Numbered from the stretch's first letter, positions 1 to 5,939 are shown. The stretch: 5,939 nucleotides of DNA from Candidatus Hodarchaeota archaeon (GCA_016840025.1 JAEOTF010000187.1:1-5939); one strand, 5' to 3'. Notes: a model not told the origin generated them from the letters alone. A program made the numbers and translations.

Positions 1-1
1 A

Positions 2-253
2 CCAATTACTGATTTCAGACTAGATTTTTTTGTTTTTTGGGCTGCCAATCAAGTTCTCATCGGTGGCGAACTCTATATCCGTAGTGGGCGTCCTACTGTT
101 CCTAGTAATCCAATTCTCGCTTTAATTTATAATATATCTAGAGGGATCAGCAGTATTCGGGTTGTTGATTTTGTTCTTTTCGTTATTGTGGTTATAATTA
201 CTTACAAGGGATGGATAATATTACTTGAACGTCTAGGGGGAAAACATCTGTAG
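2..253 (+). CDS. C-terminal fragment of an unrecognised membrane-associated protein (5' end outside window)
   Basis: The frame beginning at base 2 stays open for 83 codons and ends in TAG at 251-253; the start lies left of the window. The first half is mixed in character and includes a short GGELYIRSGRP stretch. Residues about 54-76 of the fragment form a strongly hydrophobic segment (VVDFVLFVIVVIITYKGWIILL), interrupted only by Tyr-Lys-Gly, and the last residues are ERLGGKHL. This suggests a C-terminal membrane anchor or last transmembrane helix. I do not recognise the family. The GGELYI stretch loosely recalls the post-motif strand of class I SAM-dependent methyltransferases, which is a weak guess only. 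It has the same orientation as the next gene but is 170 bp away, so shared transcription is uncertain. A chance open frame of this length is possible but not likely at this base composition. Confidence 0.5.
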   Translation, partial: PITDFRLDFFVFWAANQVLIGGELYIRSGRPTVPSNPILALIYNISRGISSIRVVDFVLFVIVVIITYKGWIILLERLGGKHL

Positions 254-409
254 ATTATTATACGTGAATTTGTGGGAGCTTTAGCATTCGTGGTCTTAAA
301 TTCTGTGAACGTAGAGGACAGATACAATGCATTATCTTAGTTTCGGCCCAATATTTTTGTCAAATACCAAAATTAGGTTAAATCAGATTTATGTGTCTAG
401 TAAAAGGCT

Positions 410-417
410 GGAGATGA
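410..417 (+). promoter_or_regulatory. Ribosome-binding site of the first glycosyltransferase
   Basis: GGAGATGA matches 7 of 8 bases of GGAGGTGA, the complement of the 16S rRNA 3' end. It sits 6 nt before the ATG at 424 and strongly supports that start. Confidence 0.8.
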
Positions 418-423
418 CCCGAT

Positions 424-1551
424 ATGCGCATACTAGTTCCTATTGACTTTTTTCCTCCATATCTTGGTGGAGTTGAGATAGCTGCATTAGAGATATCCAA
501 GAATTTTGTTGATCTCGGCCATGAAGTTACAGTCATCACTACGAAGTTACATGGTGATAAAGCATCTGAAATGCGAGATGGTGTTCATGTAATCCGGTTC
601 CCCCCACTTATCAGTATCTACCGCATGTTACTCAATCCAAGCCTATTTATAAAGTTGTTAACGAGCGTAAAAAAGTTCGATATTGTACATACCTATTTTC
701 CTGCGGCTTTTGCTCCACTTAGTTCTGCAATATCTACAAGATTTAGTAAAAACTTTCCACCGGTAGTACTTACATTTTGCAATGATCCTCCCGTTCGAAA
801 TACTCTCTATGATTTGTATGTTCACTTTCTTTTGAGAAATGTTGATTCAATCGTCAGTATTTCTAATAATTTTGCACAACGAAGTGATTTTCTCAGCTAT
901 TATCAGAATAAAACCACAGTTATACCTGTTGGGGTAGATCTAAAGCGTTTTCAGCCTTCCAATAATCAAAAACTTGTTTCTATGATGGAACAACCCTATA
1001 TCCTATTTGTATCCAAGTTAGATAAATTTCACGCATATAAAGGCCTTGATATTCTTTTGCGAGCATTAAGAACGGTAGTTTTGCAATTTCCCGAGATATT
1101 ACTGCTTGTTGTCGGAAGTGGGGAGTTACAACCTGCATATGAACGTCTTGTAAGATCACTTGGCTTGCAACAAAATGTTCGTTTCTTAGATATAACTATA
1201 TACGAAAATATCGAATATTATTTATTTTCTGAGTTTGTAGTGGCTCCAACAAAAGATTGGAGGCAGGAAGGATTCGGTTTGGTCCCAGTAGAGGCATTAG
1301 CATGCAAAAAACCTGTTATCACAACGGAATATATCGCCGCAGCCAGAGAAATAGCCGATCATGGCTTAGGTCTGGTAGTGCCTCCTAAAGATGAAAAAAA
1401 GCTTGCAATGGCAATAATTCAACTTTTATCCGACCCTGAACGTCGCAAGAAGATGGGACAGATGGGTCGGGCAATTGTCGAACAGAAGTATTCTTATGAT
1501 AACATTGCAAAAGATTACATCTCTCTATTTAAGACACTGCTAAATGACTAA
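424..1551 (+). CDS. GT4-family (GT-B fold) glycosyltransferase
   Basis: This 375-residue protein is a retaining, nucleotide-sugar-dependent glycosyltransferase of the GT4 type, predicted to act at the cytoplasmic membrane face in glycan assembly. The N-terminal acceptor-side Rossmann domain (about 1-165) begins MRILVPIDFFPPYLGGVE; the glycine loop PYLGGVE (12-18) and LGHEVTVIT (31-39) are typical. The C-terminal donor-binding domain (about 168-350) shows VGVDLKRF (169-176), a lysine in YKGLDILLRAL (205-215), GSGEL (231-235) and the E-x7-E motif E282-GFGLVPV-E290, followed by ALACKKPVI. Length is normal for the family, and the start has a strong ribosome-binding site. One oddity is that the segment VLTFCND (115-121) has Cys119 where PimA-like enzymes carry a histidine (a TFH context). 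Donor and acceptor cannot be deduced. The family assignment is secure; the exact sugar is unknown. Confidence 0.93.
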   Translation: MRILVPIDFFPPYLGGVEIAALEISKNFVDLGHEVTVITTKLHGDKASEMRDGVHVIRFPPLISIYRMLLNPSLFIKLLTSVKKFDIVHTYFPAAFAPLSSAISTRFSKNFPPVVLTFCNDPPVRNTLYDLYVHFLLRNVDSIVSISNNFAQRSDFLSYYQNKTTVIPVGVDLKRFQPSNNQKLVSMMEQPYILFVSKLDKFHAYKGLDILLRALRTVVLQFPEILLLVVGSGELQPAYERLVRSLGLQQNVRFLDITIYENIEYYLFSEFVVAPTKDWRQEGFGLVPVEALACKKPVITTEYIAAAREIADHGLGLVVPPKDEKKLAMAIIQLLSDPERRKKMGQMGRAIVEQKYSYDNIAKDYISLFKTLLND

Positions 1552-1700
1552 AATATGTCTCAAGCCCATTTAAAATGATTATTTCAGAGCTTTTCAAGAT
1601 GAATTGATCTTAAATATTATCGGTTCTGTTATACTGCGGTTTATGAGATTGGTTCCAAGATTTATTCCTGAGCCAATGTGAATGTTGAAGTTCTCCTCTT

Positions 1701-1710
1701 AGGTGTGATC
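1701..1710 (+). promoter_or_regulatory. Ribosome-binding site of the second glycosyltransferase
   Basis: AGGTGTGATC resembles the AGGTGATC part of the anti-Shine-Dalgarno complement with one inserted base. AGGTG ends 7 nt before the ATG at 1713, which supports that start over the internal methionines. Confidence 0.65.
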
Positions 1711-1712
1711 TC

Positions 1713-2999
1713 ATGGTTCAAATTGCAGTTCTATCAGCAATACCGGTTAATCATCTTCCTCCTGCGGCTCAAGATTTCGTATTTTGGAATATGATTGGAG
1801 GTGAACTCGGATGGTTACTTAAATCCTCTGCGCAGAATGGAATGCTTCTAACATCTCCAATGACTAGACGCTTTCAATTTAGCAAAATCAAGCTTTCAAA
1901 GACATCAACATTACTTTTGCATCTAATTCCAAAATATTCACAAGTTAGAACCCATAAAACAGGAAAACTCTCGCTTTTCTGGAATTTACTTATGGACTTC
2001 GTCTTTTTAATATTTCATGTTTTTGCTTCGTTAATTATTGTCGTCCGATCCCGAGCAAAAATAATCCTTGATATGGGTCCATATTTGAGCAGTTTTTCAG
2101 CAACACTCGTTAGTATGCTTTTAAAAAAGCCATTAATAACCTGGAAGCGCGGAAACCCAATAAGAAATGTTAAGCTTCATTCACTTAGTAGCCAATCTTT
2201 TCTTTCCAATATATTTCTGCGATTTTTTACAATTCTTGAGATTATTTCTATTCGAAAGGCAGCATTGGTAGTTTGTGATAGCTCGGAAACAGTTAAAATG
2301 TTTGAATACTATGCTAAGGGTCAAGTTGTTCTCCTTCCGACATCTGTAGATCTTGAAAATTTTGAAGTTGCCTCTAAACGACGTGATTCCCTAAGAACCC
2401 GTTTAAATGTTACAGCAAATGATTTTGTTCTATTATATGCAGGTCGTTTAGAAACTGGAAAGGGGCTTCCGTCTCTAATTGAAGCTTTTAATTCATTAAA
2501 CAATCAAAAACGTCAATTTAAACTGATAATTGCCGGATCAGGTTCTTTAGATCAAGAGTTACGGTCTATTGTACAAGAATATGGGATTCAAGACCGCGTG
2601 CAATTTTTAGGTTCCATTCCGTATGAAAAAATGCCTCAATTACTTCATGCAAGTGATTGTGTGATTTTATTATCTTCTGCAGAAGGCACTCCACGGATTC
2701 TTCTTGAAGCTTTAGCGTGCGGAAAACCTATAATCGCATCGAATGTGGGGGGGATCGCAGATATGTTCATGAAAAATCCTGAAATTGGACAAAAAGTAAT
2801 TAATTATTCACCCGAGAATATAATTACCGCTATCCACGCGGCATTCTTAGAAGAACAAGATCCCACTAAGAAGACGAAGAATGAACTCTTGCGGCGAAAT
2901 TTTATAGCAACGCATTATTCTTTAAACGTAATTGGAACTCGATTTATTGAACATATTCAGAGAGTTCTCTTATTGAAGGGATCTAATTATGAAGAATAA
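1713..2999 (+). CDS. GT4-family (GT-B fold) glycosyltransferase with divergent N-terminal half
   Basis: This is a second GT4-type glycosyltransferase of 428 residues, about 50 longer than its upstream neighbour. The C-terminal donor domain is clear: LPTSVDLENF (208-217), LYAGRLETGKGL (241-252) with the Arg245 and Lys250 expected to bind the donor phosphates, AGSGSL (274-279), FLGSIPYEKMPQLLHASD (298-315), the E-x7-E motif E324-GTPRILL-E332, then ALACGKPIIASNVGG (333-347). The N-terminal half is poorly conserved. It lacks the usual GG(V/A)E loop and carries a hydrophobic stretch at about 89-113 before LDMGPY (119-124), probably a membrane-docking helix or buried strand. The gene follows the first GT4 gene by 161 bp in the same direction, so it may belong to the same pathway with its own leader. 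Its stop is 28 bp from the stop of the convergent flippase gene. Donor sugar and acceptor are unknown. Confidence 0.92.
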   Translation: MVQIAVLSAIPVNHLPPAAQDFVFWNMIGGELGWLLKSSAQNGMLLTSPMTRRFQFSKIKLSKTSTLLLHLIPKYSQVRTHKTGKLSLFWNLLMDFVFLIFHVFASLIIVVRSRAKIILDMGPYLSSFSATLVSMLLKKPLITWKRGNPIRNVKLHSLSSQSFLSNIFLRFFTILEIISIRKAALVVCDSSETVKMFEYYAKGQVVLLPTSVDLENFEVASKRRDSLRTRLNVTANDFVLLYAGRLETGKGLPSLIEAFNSLNNQKRQFKLIIAGSGSLDQELRSIVQEYGIQDRVQFLGSIPYEKMPQLLHASDCVILLSSAEGTPRILLEALACGKPIIASNVGGIADMFMKNPEIGQKVINYSPENIITAIHAAFLEEQDPTKKTKNELLRRNFIATHYSLNVIGTRFIEHIQRVLLLKGSNYEE

Positions 3000-3019
3000 C
3001 ACTAAACTATCAATTAACG

Positions 3020-3044
3020 ACTTGAAACTATAACAAGTATTTTT
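3020..3044 (+). terminator. Possible weak terminator after the second glycosyltransferase
   Basis: ACTTG (3020-3024) and CAAGT (3034-3038) can form a 5-bp stem around a 9-nt loop, followed by ATTTTT. It lies in the convergent gap and overlaps the last codons of the opposing flippase gene. The stem is short and AT-rich, so this could be coincidence. The reverse strand has no comparable T-run after the stem. Confidence 0.25.
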
Positions 3045-4662
3045 GACGTCCGTTCAATTTTTCTAAAGCACGTTTTCGTTCCTCTTCAAAGTCTGTTATT
3101 CCATTACCCTGTTCTACTTTTTCTAAGTAATTTAAAACAGAATGAACATAACCAGTTTTAAGTAAACGTTCTGCACCTGCAGTTTTGAAAAGTGTACGAA
3201 CTTCGTCAGAGTGAATAGTCATAAATCTAACATTAACTACTGCAAAGATTGCTGTAAGGCTCAGTGCAATAATGGTGAACAAAATTAATTGTTGAAGGAT
3301 ACTCTCAATAATTAGGAATCGTGTTAATAGAAGTACTGGTACAAAGATGAGCACCCCTAGAATTAGTAAAATATACGTCTTTTTTGAGACAACTTCGGAT
3401 CGGATGATATTTTTAGTCACAGAATAGGATATCATGATAAAAATCAGGTTACACACAAGATACCCAAATGCAATTCCGATAGGCCCAAAGTCTGCCAATG
3501 TCAGGGCGGTAAATAAACCTCCTATTAATCCAATCGCATAACTTTTAGGGAGTTCCCACACTCGATATGTGAGGGGAATTCCTATCCCCGTGAAATGTTG
3601 GATACCATAGACGATTTGTCCCGCTAGCAAAATAATAAAGAGTCCCGATGAACTAATAAACTGACTTGACGACATTACAGTAATAATTGGTTGTGCAAAA
3701 AAAGCTAGAACCGCATAAAGAGGGATGGTAATGAAGAGATAGATTTTTAGAAAATGTTGTGTGAATGAGAGCGCGTCAAGTAAGCCCTTTGTTTCATATA
3801 ATTTGAATAAACGAGGGGCAAAGACGACATTGGGAATGGCATTAAATAGCACACCTATTGTCGCAACAGACCAACCGACATAGAACATAGCAACATCTGC
3901 AGAACCAAAAATGATTTGAACCAAGAATATAAGTAGAGTTGGGGTTAGGATTACTAAAATACTGGTCGTAGCGAAGGGGGAGCTATAACTCAGGGCTAGT
4001 TTCATATGTACTTTACTTGCTCGACCGAGTTTTTCTCGTTTGAGATAATGAAGTGCAAGTATTATTGTGATTATAATATAACCTATAAGCATTCCGTTGA
4101 GGGCGGTACGTCCTGTACGTTGAAATCTAAAAACAATAACAATTGCTATGAGCAAGGGGACAAAATCTAAGCCATTTTGAATTGCAATATAATTCTTCGG
4201 TGATTGACGATATATTGCGAGGCCCAAATACGTCAGTGAAATTGACCCTAACATCCCTATGAGAATTGAAATAGGCACAATTTGTGAAATAGTCCCCGTT
4301 CCTTCGCCTAAAAGACGTGATATGATTATGTAACCTCCGAGAAAAATACCTCCAATAATAAGATAGATCACCACGATTGAAGAGATATAATCATATTTTT
4401 CATCACTGTCTGTATGCCGATCAAATCTTGCAAGTAGTCGCGGAAGAGTCCAAGGCAAATACAACGAAATTGCTTGCATACTAAAGTTAATTGCCACAAT
4501 TCCAAGAGAATAAAATGCTAACTCCGATTCAGAAAGAATATTTGTGAAAAATTTGATGGAGAGCAAACCTTTGATTAGACTTAAAGCCGAAGCAATCATA
4601 ACGACTGTTGAAAAATTTATTTTTTGCCAGCGATCAGCTATCTCCGAGGCACTTTGGAGCAT
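3028..4662 (-). CDS. Wzx/MATE-like polysaccharide (lipid-linked oligosaccharide) flippase
   Basis: The product (544 residues from the ATG) is a polytopic membrane protein resembling polysaccharide exporters of the MOP superfamily, which flip lipid-linked glycans outward. About 14 hydrophobic segments are visible, roughly at 18-38, 52-72, 94-116, 127-150, 163-180, 189-206, 223-250, 256-280, 305-324, 336-356, 376-390, 393-415, 429-447 and 455-477. The start region (ISTVVMIASALSLIKGLLSIKF-like, in shorter form FSTVVMIASAL) and the LPRLLARFD segment (about 73-81) suit the family. A soluble tail of about 65 residues rich in Glu, Lys and Arg follows the last helix. The frame also opens at GTG 4668, two codons upstream, directly after a stop. 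I prefer ATG 4662 because AAGTGA then lies 6 nt upstream, matching the spacing in the neighbouring genes. It converges on the second GT4 gene. The substrate is unknown, but the glycosyltransferase context supports a lipid-linked glycan. Confidence 0.9.
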   Translation of the reverse strand: MLQSASEIADRWQKINFSTVVMIASALSLIKGLLSIKFFTNILSESELAFYSLGIVAINFSMQAISLYLPWTLPRLLARFDRHTDSDEKYDYISSIVVIYLIIGGIFLGGYIIISRLLGEGTGTISQIVPISILIGMLGSISLTYLGLAIYRQSPKNYIAIQNGLDFVPLLIAIVIVFRFQRTGRTALNGMLIGYIIITIILALHYLKREKLGRASKVHMKLALSYSSPFATTSILVILTPTLLIFLVQIIFGSADVAMFYVGWSVATIGVLFNAIPNVVFAPRLFKLYETKGLLDALSFTQHFLKIYLFITIPLYAVLAFFAQPIITVMSSSQFISSSGLFIILLAGQIVYGIQHFTGIGIPLTYRVWELPKSYAIGLIGGLFTALTLADFGPIGIAFGYLVCNLIFIMISYSVTKNIIRSEVVSKKTYILLILGVLIFVPVLLLTRFLIIESILQQLILFTIIALSLTAIFAVVNVRFMTIHSDEVRTLFKTAGAERLLKTGYVHSVLNYLEKVEQGNGITDFEEERKRALEKLNGRQKYLL

Positions 4663-4668
4663 TTTCAC

Positions 4669-4674
4669 TCACTT
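4669..4674 (-). promoter_or_regulatory. Weak ribosome-binding site of the flippase gene
   Basis: On the reverse strand AAGTGA, which differs from AGGTGA by one base, stands 6 nt before the ATG at 4662. This favours that ATG over the GTG at 4668, which would touch the site. The match is weak. Confidence 0.4.
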
Positions 4675-4676
4675 TT

Positions 4677-4738
4677 CTTGTAATCCCTTTAAGATCTGTC
4701 AGTCCCTACTTGATCGCTCCCTTAAGATCCCTAGCTTG
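4677..4738. repeat. Degenerate two-unit tandem repeat in the flippase leader
   Basis: CTTG recurs at 4677, 4709 and 4735, bounding two imperfect units of 32 and 26 nt. Each unit contains TCCCTT(T)AAGATC (4684-4696 and 4718-4729) and then TCCCTA (4703-4708 and 4728-4733). Read on the reverse strand, the leader upstream of the flippase carries four TAGGGA or AAGGGA-type boxes alternating with GATCTTAA. The role is unknown; a protein- or RNA-binding site is possible, as is decayed duplication. Confidence 0.45.
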
Positions 4739-4794
4739 CCAGAATGTAATGTGACTGGTATATTGCCTAAAGGGGGTTGATACAAATTTTTCTC

Positions 4795-4870
4795 TGCTTT
4801 AAAAGGCTATTTCTTGCCAAACAGCCGAATTTTCGGCCCGTTGTTGTTTTTTAAAGCGTTTTATTCTTTT
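4795..4870 (+). terminator. Long-range stem with nested hairpin and U-rich tail (terminator-like or structured RNA)
   Basis: GCTTTAAAA (4796-4804) is the exact reverse complement of TTTTAAAGC (4849-4857). On the + strand RNA the pairing extends by G-U pairs (4805/4848, 4806/4847, 4795/4858) and a C-G pair (4807/4846), giving 13 pairs. Inside lies a second perfect inverted repeat, GCCGAA (4824-4829) with TTCGGC (4832-4837). The U-rich stretch GTTTTATTCTTTT follows at 4858-4870. The wobble pairs and the U-tail both point to the + strand as the functional strand, yet no recognised + strand gene ends just upstream. It could end an antisense or small RNA, or be a structural element of the flippase leader. 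Folding was judged by eye. Confidence 0.4.
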
Positions 4871-5020
4871 ATGTTGTCCTGGTAGATTCGTCCTGTAGAT
4901 CTTGAGGTTGCTCTATTTGTGTTGCGAAGCACATAGCAGAAAAACTTTTCGTATCATCTCAGGGGGTAATTACACTATCAATTCTCCATACCGATTCCAA
5001 TGTAAATCCTATTATTTTAC

Positions 5021-5061
5021 TCTTTTTTGAGCGATTAATAGTTAATAAGGTCTTTTTTGAG
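5021..5061. repeat. Pair of 11-bp direct repeats with 30-bp period
   Basis: TCTTTTTTGAG occurs exactly at 5021-5031 and 5051-5061. The 30-bp period is close to three turns of B-DNA, so both copies would face the same side of the helix. The sequence between is AT-rich (TTAATAGTTAATA). It may be a regulator-binding pair in the shared upstream region or a coincidence of T-rich sequence. Confidence 0.35.
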
Positions 5062-5196
5062 TATCTAAGAGATCAATTTCAGTATTTAGATTAATTTTTA
5101 CATTGTTTGGTATTAATAAAATATATCATAATATCAGCAGGAATAAAAATACTTGATTATAACTTTTACCGCTTCACAGGTAACTAATGGAGAATC

Positions 5197-5216
5197 ATAT
5201 TGTGAATATTCAATAT
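5197..5216. promoter_or_regulatory. Imperfect palindrome upstream of the mannose synthase gene
   Basis: ATATTG (5197-5202) and CAATAT (5211-5216) are inverted arms separated by 8 nt, about 117 bp before the predicted start at 5334. The geometry is operator-like, but the sequence is AT-rich and could arise by chance. Confidence 0.2.
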
Positions 5217-5319
5217 TTCCCGACCAGCTCATGAATATCCTGTGAAATAAGATGATGAACATGATACAGATAACCTATGATCTGACTTTGATCTCTTTGC
5301 TGCCCTGAAATAAAGATAA

Positions 5320-5330
5320 AGTTGGTAATC
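5320..5330 (+). promoter_or_regulatory. Ribosome-binding site that decides the TTG start of the mannose synthase
   Basis: AGTTGGTAATC matches AGGAGGTGATC, the complement of the 16S 3' end, at 8 of 11 positions. With this alignment the distance to the TTG at 5334 is close to that of the ATG-started genes in the window, which supports TTG 5334 over TTG 5322 or GTG 5343. Confidence 0.45.
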
Positions 5331-5333
5331 TCT

Positions 5334-5939
5334 TTGCGAATAGTGATTGTCATCCCTACTTATAACGAACGCGAAAATATTCCTCCGTTGCTCTCCAAGA
5401 TTTACGCCATATTCCAAATGAATAAGATAAATGGGCATATACTAATTGTTGATGATAACAGCCCAGATGGAACATGGAAGGTCGTAGAGGGGTTCCAAAA
5501 AGAATATGATTCATTATCTCTTCTACGCAGACCTCAGAAACAAGGATTGGGTAGTGCATACCGGGCTGGGTTCGCATATGCGCTAGAACACCTTAATGCC
5601 GATCTTATCTTTGAAATGGATGCCGATTTATCTCATGATCCTTCCGTCATTCCCTCTTTCCTACAAAAAATTAAGTCAGGATATGACGTAGTAGTTGGAT
5701 CTAGATATATTGAAGGAGGATCTACTGTTAATTGGCCTCTGACGCGCCAAATTATAAGTTTTGGGGCTAATGCTCTTGCTAATCTGCTCTTAGGATTACA
5801 TATGCGCGATGTAACCAGTGGGTATCGTTGTTATAGAAGATGGACGCTTGAAAAAATTGATTTAAGTGACATCAAATCAGAAGGTTATGCTTTTCAAGAA
5901 GAAATGCTCTATCGGGCTAAAAAGATCCAAGCCCGTCTG
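5334..5939 (+). CDS. Polyprenol-phosphate (dolichyl-phosphate-type) mannose synthase, DPM1-like GT2; 3' end outside window
   Basis: The 202 visible residues form most of a GT-A fold GT2 enzyme that transfers mannose (or a related sugar) from a nucleotide sugar to a polyprenyl phosphate at the cytoplasmic membrane face. Motifs in order are IPTYNERENI (7-16), VDDNSPDGTW (39-48), GLGSAYRAGF (71-80), the metal-binding MDADLSHDP (95-103), VVGSRYIEGG (120-129), WPLTRQ (134-139), DVTSGYRCYRR (159-169) and EGYAFQEEML (183-192). These closely follow DPM1-type synthases. Single-domain members have about 230-250 residues, so roughly 40 or more are missing; a further GtrA-like membrane domain cannot be excluded. 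No ATG precedes the conserved core. The frame is open from 5292, and TTG 5334 gives the family-typical MRIVIVIPTYNE start with a reasonable ribosome-binding site. It probably supplies lipid-linked mannose to the glycan pathway of its neighbours. Glucose or another sugar is an alternative donor. Confidence 0.88.
   Translation, partial: MRIVIVIPTYNERENIPPLLSKIYAIFQMNKINGHILIVDDNSPDGTWKVVEGFQKEYDSLSLLRRPQKQGLGSAYRAGFAYALEHLNADLIFEMDADLSHDPSVIPSFLQKIKSGYDVVVGSRYIEGGSTVNWPLTRQIISFGANALANLLLGLHMRDVTSGYRCYRRWTLEKIDLSDIKSEGYAFQEEMLYRAKKIQARL

Larger units (their letters stand above)
4663..5333. other. Long AT-rich divergent intergenic region
   Basis: About 670 bp separate the flippase start (-) from the mannose synthase start (+). 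No open frame with family-like sequence is seen on either strand; the short frames present (for example ATG 5187-5234 and ATG 5252-5308) encode fewer than 20 residues. The region must contain the start signals of the flippase gene and probably those of the mannose synthase gene. It also contains a degenerate tandem repeat next to the flippase start, a long-range stem with U-rich tail near 4795-4870, paired 11-bp direct repeats and a palindrome, listed separately. I could not identify a promoter with convincing spacing. The AATAAAATATATCATAAT stretch at about 5115-5132 is the most TATA-like segment. Confidence 0.75.

Noticed and set aside
1595..1611. Short inverted repeat AAGAT/ATCTT between the two GT4 genes
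   Set aside because: A 5-bp AT-rich stem with no T-run after it is not enough for a terminator.
1604..1635. TTGATC and TATACT as a bacterial promoter for the second GT4 gene
   Set aside because: The spacing is 20 bp, too long for a standard promoter, and such hexamers are common in AT-rich sequence.
2321..2503. 60-codon reverse-strand frame
   Set aside because: It lies wholly inside the donor domain of the second GT4 enzyme, whose motifs are clear on the + strand.
4544..4780. 78-codon + strand frame starting GTG
   Set aside because: Its first half is antisense to the flippase N-terminus, its composition is not family-like, and no good ribosome-binding site is seen. It is kept only as context for the stem downstream.
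5187..5308. Mini-frames at 5187-5234 and 5252-5308 before the mannose synthase
   Set aside because: They encode fewer than 20 residues, with no recognisable sequence or strong start signals.
5229..5577. Two reverse-strand frames (5229-5438 and 5356-5577)
   Set aside because: Both lie opposite the conserved motifs of the mannose synthase and overlap each other; they are shadows.

Overview
The window looks like part of a glycan or glycoconjugate assembly locus from a low-GC prokaryote. It contains two GT-B (GT4-type) glycosyltransferases, a Wzx/MATE-like oligosaccharide flippase and the beginning of a GT2 polyprenol-phosphate mannose synthase of the DPM1 type. The 3' tail of an unidentified membrane protein lies at the left edge. 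The organism cannot be fixed from this sequence. Arginine codons mix CGN with AGA, start codons include a likely TTG, and the ribosome-binding sites resemble AGGAGGTGATC, which fits both bacteria and archaea. A DPM1-type enzyme beside GT4 enzymes and a flippase is common in archaea (S-layer and lipid-linked N-glycan loci) and in some bacteria such as Chloroflexota. I make no firm assignment.

Layout: positions 2-253 are the C-terminal end of an unrecognised membrane protein (+). After a 170-bp gap comes the first GT4 enzyme (424-1551, +). After another 161-bp gap comes the second GT4 enzyme (1713-2999, +). The flippase (3028-4662, -) faces the second enzyme, and their stop codons are only 28 bp apart. 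A gene-poor, AT-rich stretch of about 670 bp (4663-5333) separates the flippase from the divergently oriented mannose synthase (5334 to the window edge, +). This stretch must hold the start signals of both genes. It contains a degenerate tandem repeat, a 13-pair long-range stem enclosing a small hairpin and followed by U-rich sequence, a pair of 11-bp direct repeats and an imperfect palindrome.

Likely joint role (inference): the mannose synthase charges a polyprenyl phosphate with mannose at the cytoplasmic face. The two GT4 enzymes extend a lipid-linked oligosaccharide or another glycan, and the flippase moves the lipid-linked product across the membrane. The genes are loosely spaced and change strand, unlike a compact operon, so several transcription units are likely.

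I see no CRISPR array, tRNA or rRNA gene, transposase or convincing new defence-type system. The least ordinary parts are the structured 4663-5333 intergenic region, a His-to-Cys change in the active-site region of the first GT4 enzyme, and the charged C-terminal tail of the flippase.
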